In this document: one piece after another, positions 43,373-52,287 of the stretch | Layout of the letters: every line of letters begins with the position of its first letter | How positions within the stretch are numbered: the first letter of the stretch is position 1 | Assembly (NCBI GenBank): GCA_007745635.1 | Contig: CP036272.1 | Location: 2,696,458 to 2,760,457 of the forward strand | Length of the DNA stretch: 64,000 bases | Source of the DNA: Stieleria bergensis | Lineage (GTDB): Bacteria > Planctomycetota > Planctomycetia > Pirellulales > Pirellulaceae | Direction of reading: 5' to 3' | Position numbers and translations under genes: made by a program | The notes under the pieces: model-generated | What the model saw: only the letters and a program-made list of their open reading frames with translations | Told to the model about the DNA's origin: nothing | Databases searched by the model: none

Positions 43373-46300
43373 ATGTCCGAATACCACTTCGTCGAAAAGC
43401 CGTTTCTCGATCAGTTGAAGCAACTGGATTGGGACATCATTGATCAGGGGCCAGCGTTCCCGACTGATCCGGCGAAGAGTCTGCGCAGCAATTTCCGGGA
43501 AATCTTCCTGCGAGACAAGTTCTTCGAGTATGTACGCAAAATTAACACCACGGAAGACGGGCAAACTTGGCTGACGGACAAGCAACTTGAAGAAGTTTAC
43601 GAGGACGTTTCTGGAAGGACGACCGGAAGCCTCATTGAGATCAATGAAGCCGTTCAGCAGCTTCTCTATCGAACTCAGGTTGACGAAAACGAACTGACTG
43701 GCGAGCAATACCCGAACGTCCAACTGATCGACTTCCAAAATCCACTCAACAACAACTTTCTGGCGATCAATCAGTTTCGCATCGACACGCCGGGTTGCGT
43801 CAAGTCGTGCATCATTCCCGACATTGTTTTGTTCGTGAACGGGATTCCGTTGGTGGTGGTGGAAGCCAAGGACATCAACCAGATCGAATCCAACCCAATG
43901 TACGAAGCGTTCCGCCAGTTGATGCGGTACAGCGGGCAACGACAAGGCACTCACGACGCTGGACTGCGAGAGGGTGAGCCGAAGCTGTTCCATGCAAATC
44001 AGTTCATTATTCGCACTTGCGGGGACCACTGCGAGTTCGGGACTGTCACCTCCACCGAAGAAGAGTATTTCTACCCTTGGCGTGACATCTACCCCGAGAA
44101 ATATCGCACCTACGAAAAGCCACTTGGGAAAGAACGGCAGCAGGAGTTGCTGATTCAGGGGATGCTGCCCAAGGAAACCTTGCTGGACATCGTGCGGAGT
44201 TGCACCGTGTTCATGGATGTGGGCAAGACACGGGCCAAAATCGTCTGCCGCTATCAGCAGTACCGTGCCATGTTGAAAATCATCGCCCGTCTTCGCAAAG
44301 GCGATACACCGATGGAACGGTCAGGCGTCATCTGGCATACGCAAGGATCGGGGAAATCCCTTTCGATGGTGTTCGTCATTCGCAAACTGCGGATGTGCGA
44401 TGACTTGAAGGATTTCAAGGTTTGCCTGATCAATGACCGCCGTGACCTCGAACAGCAACTCGGTGAAACGGCAACTTTGAGCGGCGAGAAAGTCACCTAC
44501 ATCACCAGCACGAAGGATCTGAAGGAGAAACTTGCAACCGACACGTCCAATCTGAACATGATCATGGTTCACAAGTTCAACGAGGCTCAGAACAAGGATG
44601 TTCCCGATTACCTCGATGACGCTTTGGACATTCCTCAGTACGAGAACTTCGGTGTGGTGAACTCGTCCGAGCGAATTCTGCTGATGATTGACGAGGCTCA
44701 TCGGTCTCAGGCTGGTGATCTCGGCGACAACTTGTTCGAGGCGTTTCCACAGGCGACTCGCCTTGCCTTCACGGGAACACCGCTCATTGCCGTGAAAGAT
44801 GGTCAGATCGTCGGACAGAAGACGGCCAAACGATTCGGCGGCTACATCGACAAGTACAAGTTGCAGGATGCCGTCGATGATGGTGCGACGGTTCAGATTC
44901 TCTACGAAGGCAAGACAGCCGATTCGGCCATCGACAAGAAACATGAGTTCGATACCAAGGTCGATGACGCCGCCCGAAAGCATATCGAGTCGCAGCTTCG
45001 GAAGGCAGAGAATGTCGCTGCCCTGAAGCGGATGGCTAAACGTGACGCCAAGCCGTTTGATGATCTGGTCAAGGAACGCACGGCTGAAGAGATACTGGCA
45101 CTGAAACAGAAGTGGGGAACCACGGGCGACATTCTGGAAGCGGATGAGCGGATCGAAGCCATCGCCGAGGATCTCGTGGATCACTACATCGAAAACATCC
45201 TTCCCAACGGCTTCAAGGCTCAGGTCGTTTGCACGTCCAAGATGGCGGCGATCAAGTACAAGGAGTTCATCGACAAGGCTCTGGCTGCAAGATTGGCTTT
45301 CGAGGAAGCGAAACCACCAAAGAGCGTTTACGTCCGTGAACCCGAATCATCGCTTCATGCCGAAGGTTCGACTGAGGGTTTGATGATCGCAGCCGAATCG
45401 CCCGCCTCATCCGAATTCGGCAGTCGAGATGATGAACTGTGCAAGCAGATACGATTGTTGCAATCTGTTGTCGTGATTTCCGGCGACGGGACCAATGAAG
45501 CTGCCGTGATCACTGCCGCTCGCAAACACGCCCGAGAAGTGAGTGCGGTCGATAACTTCAAGCGAGCCTTCAACTACGATGATCCCGAAAAGGCCAATAC
45601 GGGAATCGCCTTCCTGATTGTCTGTGACATGCTGCTTACCGGCTTCGATGCGCCGGTCGAACAGGTCATGTACATCGACAAGAAGGTGAAGAACCACAAT
45701 CTGCTACAGACCATTGCCCGAGTGAACCGGATCGCTAAAGGCAAGAGCCGTGGCTTCATCGTTGACTACATCGGATTGTCGAACCACTTGAAGGACGCCC
45801 TGTCGATTTATGCGTCCGAGGATCAGAAAGACCTCGAAGAGTCACTCCAGAACATCAGCGTCGAACTTCCCGTTCTTCAGGACCGTTACCGCCGTCTGAT
45901 CAATCTGTTTGTGGACAACGGTGTCAAGAACATCGAGGATTTCGTTGAGCAAAAGATCAGCAATCGCACAGATGAGTTCGCTGCTCTGGAAAAAGCCATC
46001 GAGTGCATGGAGGACATCAAGCAGCGGTCGAACTTTGAGGTGTACTTCAAGAAATTCATGCAAAGCATGGATATCATTCTCCCAAACGCCGCAGCGAATC
46101 CCTACAAGATTCCGGTCAAACGGTTCGGGTATATCTTCGTGAGGGTCAGGGATCGCTACAAAGATGACACTCTGACGATTTCCGGCGCTGGTGAGAAGGT
46201 GAAGAAGCTGATCGACGAGCACCTGATCAGCCTCGGCATCAATCCGAAGATCCCGCCTGTCGAATTGTTTTCATCTCAGTTCATTCAGGAAGTGGAAAAG

Positions 46301-46822
46301 AACACTTCGCCGAAAGCCAAAGCGAGCGAAATGGAACACGCCATTCGCAAGCACTGCAAAGTGAAGTTTGACGAAGATCCGGCTTTTTACGCAAAGCTAA
46401 GCGAAAAGCTGGAAGCCCTGATCAAACAGCACAAAGACAACTGGGATCAGTTGGTCGGCGACTTGTTCGGTCTTCGAGGCGAAGCAGAGGCGGGACGCAA
46501 GGAAGAGATCGAAGGCGTGAGCGCTGAGGCGGCTCCGTTCTACGATTTGGTTGGTCAACTGGCTTTCACCGAGAAGTCCGTACCTTCTGATTGTGCGGAC
46601 ACAGTGAAACAACTGGTGTCAGATGTGATTGACCACTTGCAGTCAAATATCGACATAATCGATTTCTGGAATCGCCCCACCGAAGTCAGTCGTCTTCGTG
46701 GTGAGTTGTCCGATTTGATGCTGGCAACAGGCGTCGATCAGGTGATTGAAAACGCCGACAAGCTCGTGGCTGAGATCACCCAGCTTGCGAAGAACCGAGA
46801 AAGGGACATTCTCAAGCCATGA
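43373..46822 (+). CDS. hsdR: Type I restriction endonuclease subunit HsdR
   Basis: 1149 aa. The N-terminal HSDR_N nuclease has a PD-(D/E)xK site: IPDIVLFVNGIPLVVVEAKD (~148-167). The SF2 motor has Walker A HTQGSGKS (~324-331), DEAH box IDEAHRS (~438), TAT-like FTGTPL, and later helicase motifs such as LLTGFDAPVEQVMY and IARVNRIAKG. The C-terminal helical part docks to M2S. It translocates and cuts unmethylated DNA. It starts 2 bases after the DUF262 stop and its stop overlaps the peptidase gene by 4 bp (ATGA). Confidence 0.93.
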   Translation: MSEYHFVEKPFLDQLKQLDWDIIDQGPAFPTDPAKSLRSNFREIFLRDKFFEYVRKINTTEDGQTWLTDKQLEEVYEDVSGRTTGSLIEINEAVQQLLYRTQVDENELTGEQYPNVQLIDFQNPLNNNFLAINQFRIDTPGCVKSCIIPDIVLFVNGIPLVVVEAKDINQIESNPMYEAFRQLMRYSGQRQGTHDAGLREGEPKLFHANQFIIRTCGDHCEFGTVTSTEEEYFYPWRDIYPEKYRTYEKPLGKERQQELLIQGMLPKETLLDIVRSCTVFMDVGKTRAKIVCRYQQYRAMLKIIARLRKGDTPMERSGVIWHTQGSGKSLSMVFVIRKLRMCDDLKDFKVCLINDRRDLEQQLGETATLSGEKVTYITSTKDLKEKLATDTSNLNMIMVHKFNEAQNKDVPDYLDDALDIPQYENFGVVNSSERILLMIDEAHRSQAGDLGDNLFEAFPQATRLAFTGTPLIAVKDGQIVGQKTAKRFGGYIDKYKLQDAVDDGATVQILYEGKTADSAIDKKHEFDTKVDDAARKHIESQLRKAENVAALKRMAKRDAKPFDDLVKERTAEEILALKQKWGTTGDILEADERIEAIAEDLVDHYIENILPNGFKAQVVCTSKMAAIKYKEFIDKALAARLAFEEAKPPKSVYVREPESSLHAEGSTEGLMIAAESPASSEFGSRDDELCKQIRLLQSVVVISGDGTNEAAVITAARKHAREVSAVDNFKRAFNYDDPEKANTGIAFLIVCDMLLTGFDAPVEQVMYIDKKVKNHNLLQTIARVNRIAKGKSRGFIVDYIGLSNHLKDALSIYASEDQKDLEESLQNISVELPVLQDRYRRLINLFVDNGVKNIEDFVEQKISNRTDEFAALEKAIECMEDIKQRSNFEVYFKKFMQSMDIILPNAAANPYKIPVKRFGYIFVRVRDRYKDDTLTISGAGEKVKKLIDEHLISLGINPKIPPVELFSSQFIQEVEKNTSPKAKASEMEHAIRKHCKVKFDEDPAFYAKLSEKLEALIKQHKDNWDQLVGDLFGLRGEAEAGRKEEIEGVSAEAAPFYDLVGQLAFTEKSVPSDCADTVKQLVSDVIDHLQSNIDIIDFWNRPTEVSRLRGELSDLMLATGVDQVIENADKLVAEITQLAKNRERDILKP

Positions 46823-47508
46823 GGAACTTCAAGGACATCGAGTACACGCTGAAACGCAGCGACCGAAAGACCGCCAGTATCTATATCGAGCGGGACGGTC
46901 AGGTGTCTGTTCTTGTGCCGAAGGGACTCTCCAAAGCTCGAATCGAAGAACTGCTCGAATCCAAACGCAAGTGGATTTATCGCAATCAGGCTGAGTGGCA
47001 CGACCTGAATGCCACGAGGGTTCAACGGGAGTACGTCAACGGCGAAGGCTTTCTCTACCTCGGTCGAACCTACCGGTTGAAACTGGTCGATCAGCAGGAT
47101 GAACCGTTGATGCTCAAGAACGGTTACTTCTGTTTGATGTCGAACAACGGTTCCGTCCCAGACGCAGATTCGGCATTCAAGGAGTTCTATCGAACCAAAG
47201 GTAAGGACCGAATTCCAGATCGGGTCGCATTTTTTGAGCGAAGAATGGGCGTCAAATCGAAATCCATCACGGTCATGGAGTTAAAGAACCGCTGGGCTTC
47301 CTGCACGCCGGGAGGCAAGCTGAATTTCCACTGGAAGTGCATGATGGCCCCGCCAACCGTCCTTGATTACATCGTTGTCCATGAACTCGCCCACCTAATC
47401 CACGCCAATCACACCGAAGCATTTTGGAACGAAGTAGACAAAGTGCTCCCAGATTACGGCGACAGGAAGGAATGGTTGAGGATTCATGGGGCGGGGATGG
47501 ACTTGTAG
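46819..47508 (+). CDS. YgjP-like (DUF45/WLM) zinc metallopeptidase
   Basis: 229 aa. A small N-terminal beta domain (YTLKRSDRKTASIYIERDGQ) is followed by the peptidase with VVHELAHLIHANHTEAFW: HELAH plus a third His, the gluzincin-like site of the YgjP/M48-related group. Such genes recur directly after hsdR in many type I operons (the family is often annotated as M48 or DUF45). It is coupled to hsdR by a 4-bp overlap. Its role, for example maturation or turnover of RM subunits, is unknown. Confidence 0.85.
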   Translation: MRNFKDIEYTLKRSDRKTASIYIERDGQVSVLVPKGLSKARIEELLESKRKWIYRNQAEWHDLNATRVQREYVNGEGFLYLGRTYRLKLVDQQDEPLMLKNGYFCLMSNNGSVPDADSAFKEFYRTKGKDRIPDRVAFFERRMGVKSKSITVMELKNRWASCTPGGKLNFHWKCMMAPPTVLDYIVVHELAHLIHANHTEAFWNEVDKVLPDYGDRKEWLRIHGAGMDL

Positions 47509-47509
47509 C

Positions 47510-47635
47510 ATGAAACGAATAAAAGAAATCGTGACCGACGTTCCAACCATCCCCGGAGAACTGTTTGCCAAGTTTCAAACCAGCTTCTACTCCGACCCAC
47601 GAGATGTGGCGTTTAAAGCGTTGGGAGTGGAGTGA
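47510..47635 (+). CDS. Small ORF, 41 aa, in the RM-Thoeris gap
   Basis: ATG-started frame reading MKRIKEIVTDVPTIPGELFA and ending DVAFKALGVE, beginning 1 base after the peptidase stop. The composition is protein-like and the position implies transcription with the operon. It ends 16 bp before thsA. No family is recognised. It could be a small component or a remnant of a longer gene. Confidence 0.5.
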   Translation: MKRIKEIVTDVPTIPGELFAKFQTSFYSDPRDVAFKALGVE

Positions 47636-47651
47636 ATATGGAGAACAATAG

Positions 47652-49082
47652 ATGACAGGAGTAGATCGAAACCTGTTTTTGCGACAGTATTCAAAGGCAA
47701 TTGCAGATGACACTGCGGCGGTCTTTGTGGGTGCTGGGCTTTCTAGGCCATCCGGTTATGTGGATTGGCGTGAATTGTTGCGAGACATAGCGGAAGACTT
47801 GAAACTGGACATTGACCGGGAAACGGATCTCGTTGCAATCGCTCAGTATCACCTGAACAAAGTTGGCACCCGATCAGACCTGAATCAACTTCTGATTGAC
47901 GAGTTCACAAAGGACGCAACGCTTACAGAAAACCACCACCTCTTGGCTTCTCTGAGCATCGATACCGTCTGGACAACCAATTACGACGACTTGCTGGAGA
48001 GAGCCTATACAGATGGGGGAAAAAAGATCGATGTCAACCTGACCAAAGAGAACCTTGCCGTCACTGTTCCGGGTAGGAAAGTCACCATCTACAAGATGCA
48101 CGGTGACAAGACGATGCCAGAAGATGCTGTGCTAACGAAAGAAGACTACGAGGCATACGACACAAAGCGTTCACTTTTTTCAACCAGTCTTCGGGGCGAT
48201 TTGGTTGACAAGTCATTCCTGTTCTTGGGCTTCAGCTTCACAGACCCAAACATTGACTACATTTTGAGTCGCATTCGCAACTTGCTTGGCGAAAACCAGC
48301 GTCGTCACTACTGCATCATGAAGTCTGTTGCGAAACCCACGGGTCGCAGCAAAAAGGCGACTGAGAGCTACGATTACGAGTGCAATAAACTGCAACACCG
48401 CATTGCGGATTTTAAGCGATATTCCATTCAAGCTGTCATGATTGACGAATACTCCGAGATCACGGGCATCCTTGCTGAATTGAATCGCCGTAGTCATTTG
48501 AAGGAAGTGTTTGTCTCGGGAAGTGCCGAGGACTTCTCCCCGTTTGGCGATGTTCGATTACCTCGCCTCAGCCACCTCTTGGGTGAGAAGCTAATCCGTG
48601 AAGGATTCAACATTGTTTCAGGATTTGGCCTCGGGATAGGCGGATCAGTCATTCAAGGTGCTATGCAGAACCTCGGACATAACGACGAGAGCCGTCTTCA
48701 ACTCCGTCCGTTCCCGCAGAAACCACCATCGGGCATGTCTCTTGCTAATTACTGGACTGCCTATCGTCATCGTATGATTTCCAACGCAGGCAGTTGCGTC
48801 TTCATTGCAGGCAACAAGAAAGACTCGTCAGGCAACGTCGTTGAGGCAGATGGCGTGATCGAGGAGTTTGACATCTGTTGTAAACAAGGGAAGTTCCCAA
48901 TTCCGATTGGGGCGACCGGCCACTCCGCAAAGCGACTATGGGAACGGATGCACGCATCTTTAGACAGCTACTTTCCGGGCGGCGGAGTTACGGGCCATTT
49001 CGACACAATTGGCAATGAACGCAAGTCGGATGAGCAGATTGTGGACGCTGTAATCGCAATTCTTAAACGCATTTCTCGTTGA
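47652..49082 (+). CDS. thsA: Thoeris effector ThsA (SIR2 NADase fused to SLOG sensor)
   Basis: 476 aa. The SIR2 domain has GAGLS at 27-31, TNYDD at 109-113 with catalytic-type Asn110, and KMHGD with His150, the two residues known to be needed for NAD cleavage in ThsA. The C-terminal SLOG/STALD domain (~282-476) starts EVFVSGSAEDF and includes GFNIVSGFGLGIGGSVIQGA, the pocket that binds a cyclic-ADPR isomer made by ThsB. Length and domain order match ThsA. Two TIR genes follow, completing the system: phage sensing by TIR, signal production, NAD depletion and abortive infection. Confidence 0.92.
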   Translation: MTGVDRNLFLRQYSKAIADDTAAVFVGAGLSRPSGYVDWRELLRDIAEDLKLDIDRETDLVAIAQYHLNKVGTRSDLNQLLIDEFTKDATLTENHHLLASLSIDTVWTTNYDDLLERAYTDGGKKIDVNLTKENLAVTVPGRKVTIYKMHGDKTMPEDAVLTKEDYEAYDTKRSLFSTSLRGDLVDKSFLFLGFSFTDPNIDYILSRIRNLLGENQRRHYCIMKSVAKPTGRSKKATESYDYECNKLQHRIADFKRYSIQAVMIDEYSEITGILAELNRRSHLKEVFVSGSAEDFSPFGDVRLPRLSHLLGEKLIREGFNIVSGFGLGIGGSVIQGAMQNLGHNDESRLQLRPFPQKPPSGMSLANYWTAYRHRMISNAGSCVFIAGNKKDSSGNVVEADGVIEEFDICCKQGKFPIPIGATGHSAKRLWERMHASLDSYFPGGGVTGHFDTIGNERKSDEQIVDAVIAILKRISR

Positions 49083-49092
49083 GGGAGACGAT

Positions 49093-49587
49093 ATGGCTCG
49101 CAGGGTCTACTTTGCATTCCACTATCAAAACGATATCAGCCGTGTGAACGTCGTGCGCAACAGTTGGCTTACTCACAAAGATCGAGAGTCGGCGGGATTC
49201 TTTGATGCTTCCCTCTGGGAGACGGCTAAGAAGAATGGTGATGCTGGCATTAGGCGAATGATTCAAAACGGTCTGGACGGTACTTCTGTGACTGTTTTTC
49301 TCCTCGGCTCTGAAACAGCACGGCGTCCTTGGGTGAGGTTTGAGCTTGAAGAGAGCTACAAAAGAGGAAATGGAATGCTGGCGATTCGGATCAACGGAAT
49401 AAAGAGCCTTCAGGGGCTCACAAGCGCAAACGGTGAAAACATTTTTGCGACATTCACGATCAACGATGCTCAGGGGAACCAGCGGTATCTCAGTGACTAT
49501 TACAGCCTGTATGATTGGGGACTGAATGACGGCTACAGGAACATAGGAACATGGGTCGAACAAGCAGCAAAAGCTGCTGGCAGATAG
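49093..49587 (+). CDS. thsB: Thoeris sensor ThsB1 (TIR-like, MTH538 family)
   Basis: 164 aa. It opens MARRVYFAFHYQNDISRVNV, the ThsB signature, followed by FDASLWETAKKNGDAGIRRM and VTVFLLGSETARRPWVRFEL. Glu84 in the WVRFELEES segment matches the catalytic Glu position of ThsB TIR domains. The C-terminal ~60 residues (LSDYYSLYDWG) are longer than in the second copy and may set phage specificity. It starts 10 bp after thsA and is 43 bp before thsB2. Multiple ThsB copies usually widen the range of phages recognised. Confidence 0.9.
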   Translation: MARRVYFAFHYQNDISRVNVVRNSWLTHKDRESAGFFDASLWETAKKNGDAGIRRMIQNGLDGTSVTVFLLGSETARRPWVRFELEESYKRGNGMLAIRINGIKSLQGLTSANGENIFATFTINDAQGNQRYLSDYYSLYDWGLNDGYRNIGTWVEQAAKAAGR

Positions 49588-49630
49588 CAGAAGACGAATC
49601 CAGAAGCAAAACTTTTTTGAGGAATGACAA

Positions 49631-50077
49631 ATGGCCCGACGTGTATTTTTCAGTTTTCACTATCAACGTGATATTTGGCGAGTAAACCAGATTCGCAGCA
49701 TTCCAAACGTAACGGGCGTTGCGGCTGCTGGATGGGCAGATGCGTCACTCTGGGAAGAGGCGAAGAAGAAAGGTGATGCAGCGATCAAAAAAATGATTGA
49801 CGATGGGCTGAAGAACACAAGCGTCACGATTGTCTGCATCGGCTACAAGACGGCGGGAAGGAAATATGTCAATTACGAGATCGAGAAGTCGATTGAACGT
49901 GGAAATGGGATTCTCGGGTTGAAAATTCATCACCTGAAGGACAAGGACGGCAACATCGATCCTGAAGGGCTGATTCCTGCAAAACTGACCAGTGCAGGGG
50001 CAAAGGTCTATAAATACGACAACATGACTAAGTTGGCAGAGTGGGTCGAAGCTGCTGCGAAGGCGGCTGGAAAGTAG
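49631..50077 (+). CDS. thsB: Thoeris sensor ThsB2 (TIR-like, MTH538 family)
   Basis: 148 aa, a diverged paralogue of the preceding gene: MARRVFFSFHYQRDIWRVNQ, ADASLWEEAKKKGDAAIKKM and a shared C-terminal EWVEAAAKAAGK (EQAAKAAG in copy 1). Glu83 in KYVNYEIEKS is the predicted catalytic residue. Differences cluster in the middle and C-terminal loops, consistent with separate trigger recognition. It ends 8 bp before the lipase gene. Confidence 0.9.
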   Translation: MARRVFFSFHYQRDIWRVNQIRSIPNVTGVAAAGWADASLWEEAKKKGDAAIKKMIDDGLKNTSVTIVCIGYKTAGRKYVNYEIEKSIERGNGILGLKIHHLKDKDGNIDPEGLIPAKLTSAGAKVYKYDNMTKLAEWVEAAAKAAGK

Positions 50078-50085
50078 GAAGACTC

Positions 50086-51294
50086 ATGGAAAGCGAAAAC
50101 TCATCAGTGCCGTTTACAGGGTGGCGATCAAATCTTGCGGCATTGGTGGCAGGAGCGATTCTTTTCGGATTGATCGCCAACGCCACAGGCATGTGGCCCT
50201 ATGTGCTCATACTTTGCGCAGCCATAGTTTTTGTCTCTTTAATACGATTCGTTCCTGAAAAAACATCACGGGTTATGTTCGTCGGTGGCATCGGAGGATG
50301 TCTGGGTGTGGCTGCGGTGATCATGGCTGGTTTGTTCGCAAGCCCCTCAAACGACGGCGTGGACATCGAAGATAGAACAGATTGGGAACCGCCCAAAGAA
50401 GAATTGAGTCCACAAGAACTACTCGCACTTGATTGGTCGTCATACGATCTAAATGCCCATTGGCCCGTCGCCAGCTTGATGCTTGAGCTTTCTGATATTG
50501 CCTACCTTCCGCCTTCAACAGCCAGAGCGAAAATTCAAGAACTTGGATGGGAATCAGAGTCGATCAACGCTGGTTCCATGCAAGGTTACGTCATCGATGC
50601 TGGTGACGATTCCATCGTGACATTTCGTGGCACTGAGGGGCACGAGTATGACATCGTTCAAGACCTCCGATTTATTGGAGTGAATACTGAACAGGGCTCG
50701 ATGCACGGAGGCTTCGCCAAGGGTTACGACTTGATGCACGATCAAGTGGTCGAACTTCTGAAGCGATACCAGACAAAGCGTGTTTGGCTGACTGGTCATA
50801 GTTTGGGAGGTGGATTGGCGGTCGTGTGCGCTCACCGATTGCTGGAAGAATCCACTTACCCAATTGCTGGCATGATGACTTTTGGGCAACCGAAAGTTGT
50901 TCGAAGCCAATTGGCGGGATACCTTGGACCGAAACTAAGCGGCAAATATGTTTTCTTCGTGAATGACATGGACCCAGTGACTCGTGTGATCAGCCCCTAT
51001 GAACACTTCGGACACATGGTGCGATGGAACGACAACGACATCGAGCGATCACAAATGTTGTTGATGTCAACAGGGCCAGACTCTCCCGCCGCAGGACAAG
51101 AGGCTGGGTACATTGAAGAGATGACTCATGCGGATTTCCAAGAGCTTCTTCGTTCTGTTGAAGAATCGAGCACGCCAAAGTTCGACGAGAACGGCAATCA
51201 ATTGGTCCAAGGTTTCGTTCCAAACGTTTTCGATCACTACCTCGATGCCTATCGGGAAATGCTCGATCAATTACGGACTCATTCGAATCGGTAG
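50086..51294 (+). CDS. Membrane-anchored class 3 lipase
   Basis: 402 aa from the ATG at 50086 (MESENSSVPFTGW). Three transmembrane helices lie in the first ~90 residues (LAALVAGAILFGLIA, WPYVLILCAAIVFVSLI, VGGIGGCLGVAAVIMAGL). A lipase_3 alpha/beta hydrolase follows: VTFRGTEGHEYDIVQDLRF (oxyanion), LTGHSLGGGLAVVCAHRLL (nucleophile Ser), Asp in FVNDMDPVTRV and a late His in HFGHMV, a complete triad. It starts 8 bp after thsB2 in the same direction, so it is probably co-transcribed with Thoeris. A lipase is not a standard Thoeris part; it could be a membrane-damaging effector or an independent system. Confidence 0.8.
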   Translation: MESENSSVPFTGWRSNLAALVAGAILFGLIANATGMWPYVLILCAAIVFVSLIRFVPEKTSRVMFVGGIGGCLGVAAVIMAGLFASPSNDGVDIEDRTDWEPPKEELSPQELLALDWSSYDLNAHWPVASLMLELSDIAYLPPSTARAKIQELGWESESINAGSMQGYVIDAGDDSIVTFRGTEGHEYDIVQDLRFIGVNTEQGSMHGGFAKGYDLMHDQVVELLKRYQTKRVWLTGHSLGGGLAVVCAHRLLEESTYPIAGMMTFGQPKVVRSQLAGYLGPKLSGKYVFFVNDMDPVTRVISPYEHFGHMVRWNDNDIERSQMLLMSTGPDSPAAGQEAGYIEEMTHADFQELLRSVEESSTPKFDENGNQLVQGFVPNVFDHYLDAYREMLDQLRTHSNR

Positions 51295-51432
51295 GTTCGA
51301 GACTTTGTTGTATCACCACGATGGTAAGACTTGCGTGTTCCCAACCTGTACGGCAATCGCAGTATCAAGCCATTGATCATTCAATTGAGGTGTTTTCCGA
51401 TGAATCGACTTACTGGACACCGGAGTAGTTAA

Positions 51433-52287
51433 GTGAGCGATCCGGCATCCATCAACGTCCTTCTCACCCAAGCCCAGCGCAAAGTCGTTGCTGATCTTCT
51501 GCCGAAATTCTCCGACCGTCTGAAGCTCGACGAGAAGAATCCTCGCACGATCTCCTTCACTTCAAAAGAAATTGAATCGATCCGAGATAAGGCTGCGGCT
51601 GCTCGCCCCCATGCCAAAAACGGCATGATCCGAAACTCTCTGCGGCATGTCGTCGATGCCGTCACCAAAGCCCTCGAAGAAGTCGAAGGCATCGGTTCGA
51701 TTCCTGCCTCCGAGCGTGTCTACCAATTCAAGATCACGCTACTTGAATCCCAACCTCCAATCTGGCGACGAATTCAGGTCAAAGACTCGACGTTGGACAA
51801 GTTCCACGAACGCATCCAGACGGCAATGGGATGGACGAACTCAAACCTTCATCGGTTCGAGATCGAGAACGAACGCTACGGTGATCCTGAACTACTCGAT
51901 GATGGGTTCGAAGACTTCGAGTGTGTCGATTCGACCGTAACGAAGATCAGCGAGATCATCCCCAAAGATGGCAATCGATTCCAATTCCTTTACAAGTACG
52001 ACTTCGGTGACGGTTGGGAACACGAAGTCTTATTCGAGGGGTGCTTGAAAGCCGAGAAAGGTGGTCGGTATCCCGTGTGTGTTGAAGGTGAAAGGAATTG
52101 TCCACCAGAAGATGTTGGTGGAGTCTGGGGCTATGCCGAGTTCCTTGAAGCCATCGCCAATCCGAAACACGAGCAGCATGATGATTTTGTAGAATGGGCA
52201 GGCGACTTCGATTCTAAAGAGTTCGATGCTGGCGAAACAACCAAGACCATGCGGCGTGGATTGCCGGAATGGAGGCAGTACAGATGA
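51433..52287 (+). CDS. Plasmid pRiA4b ORF-3-like protein (IS1096 TnpR-like fold)
   Basis: 284 aa, GTG start. The family signature is complete: YQFKITLLESQPPIWRRIQV, FHERIQTAMGWTNSNLHRFE, FLYKYDFGDGWEHEVLFE, and the acidic C-terminal VCVEGERNCPPEDVGG followed by GYAEFLEA. The N-terminal ~95 residues are an extra helical part. Proteins of this family occur on plasmids and mobile elements; function is not established. It overlaps the next gene (Nmad2) by 19 bp. Confidence 0.85.
   Translation: MSDPASINVLLTQAQRKVVADLLPKFSDRLKLDEKNPRTISFTSKEIESIRDKAAAARPHAKNGMIRNSLRHVVDAVTKALEEVEGIGSIPASERVYQFKITLLESQPPIWRRIQVKDSTLDKFHERIQTAMGWTNSNLHRFEIENERYGDPELLDDGFEDFECVDSTVTKISEIIPKDGNRFQFLYKYDFGDGWEHEVLFEGCLKAEKGGRYPVCVEGERNCPPEDVGGVWGYAEFLEAIANPKHEQHDDFVEWAGDFDSKEFDAGETTKTMRRGLPEWRQYR

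Noticed and set aside
34947-47508. BREX or DISARM interpretation of the restriction region
   Set aside because: No PglZ, BrxC/BrxL, DrmA/DrmB or PLD component is seen; M, S and R subunits are all standard type I.
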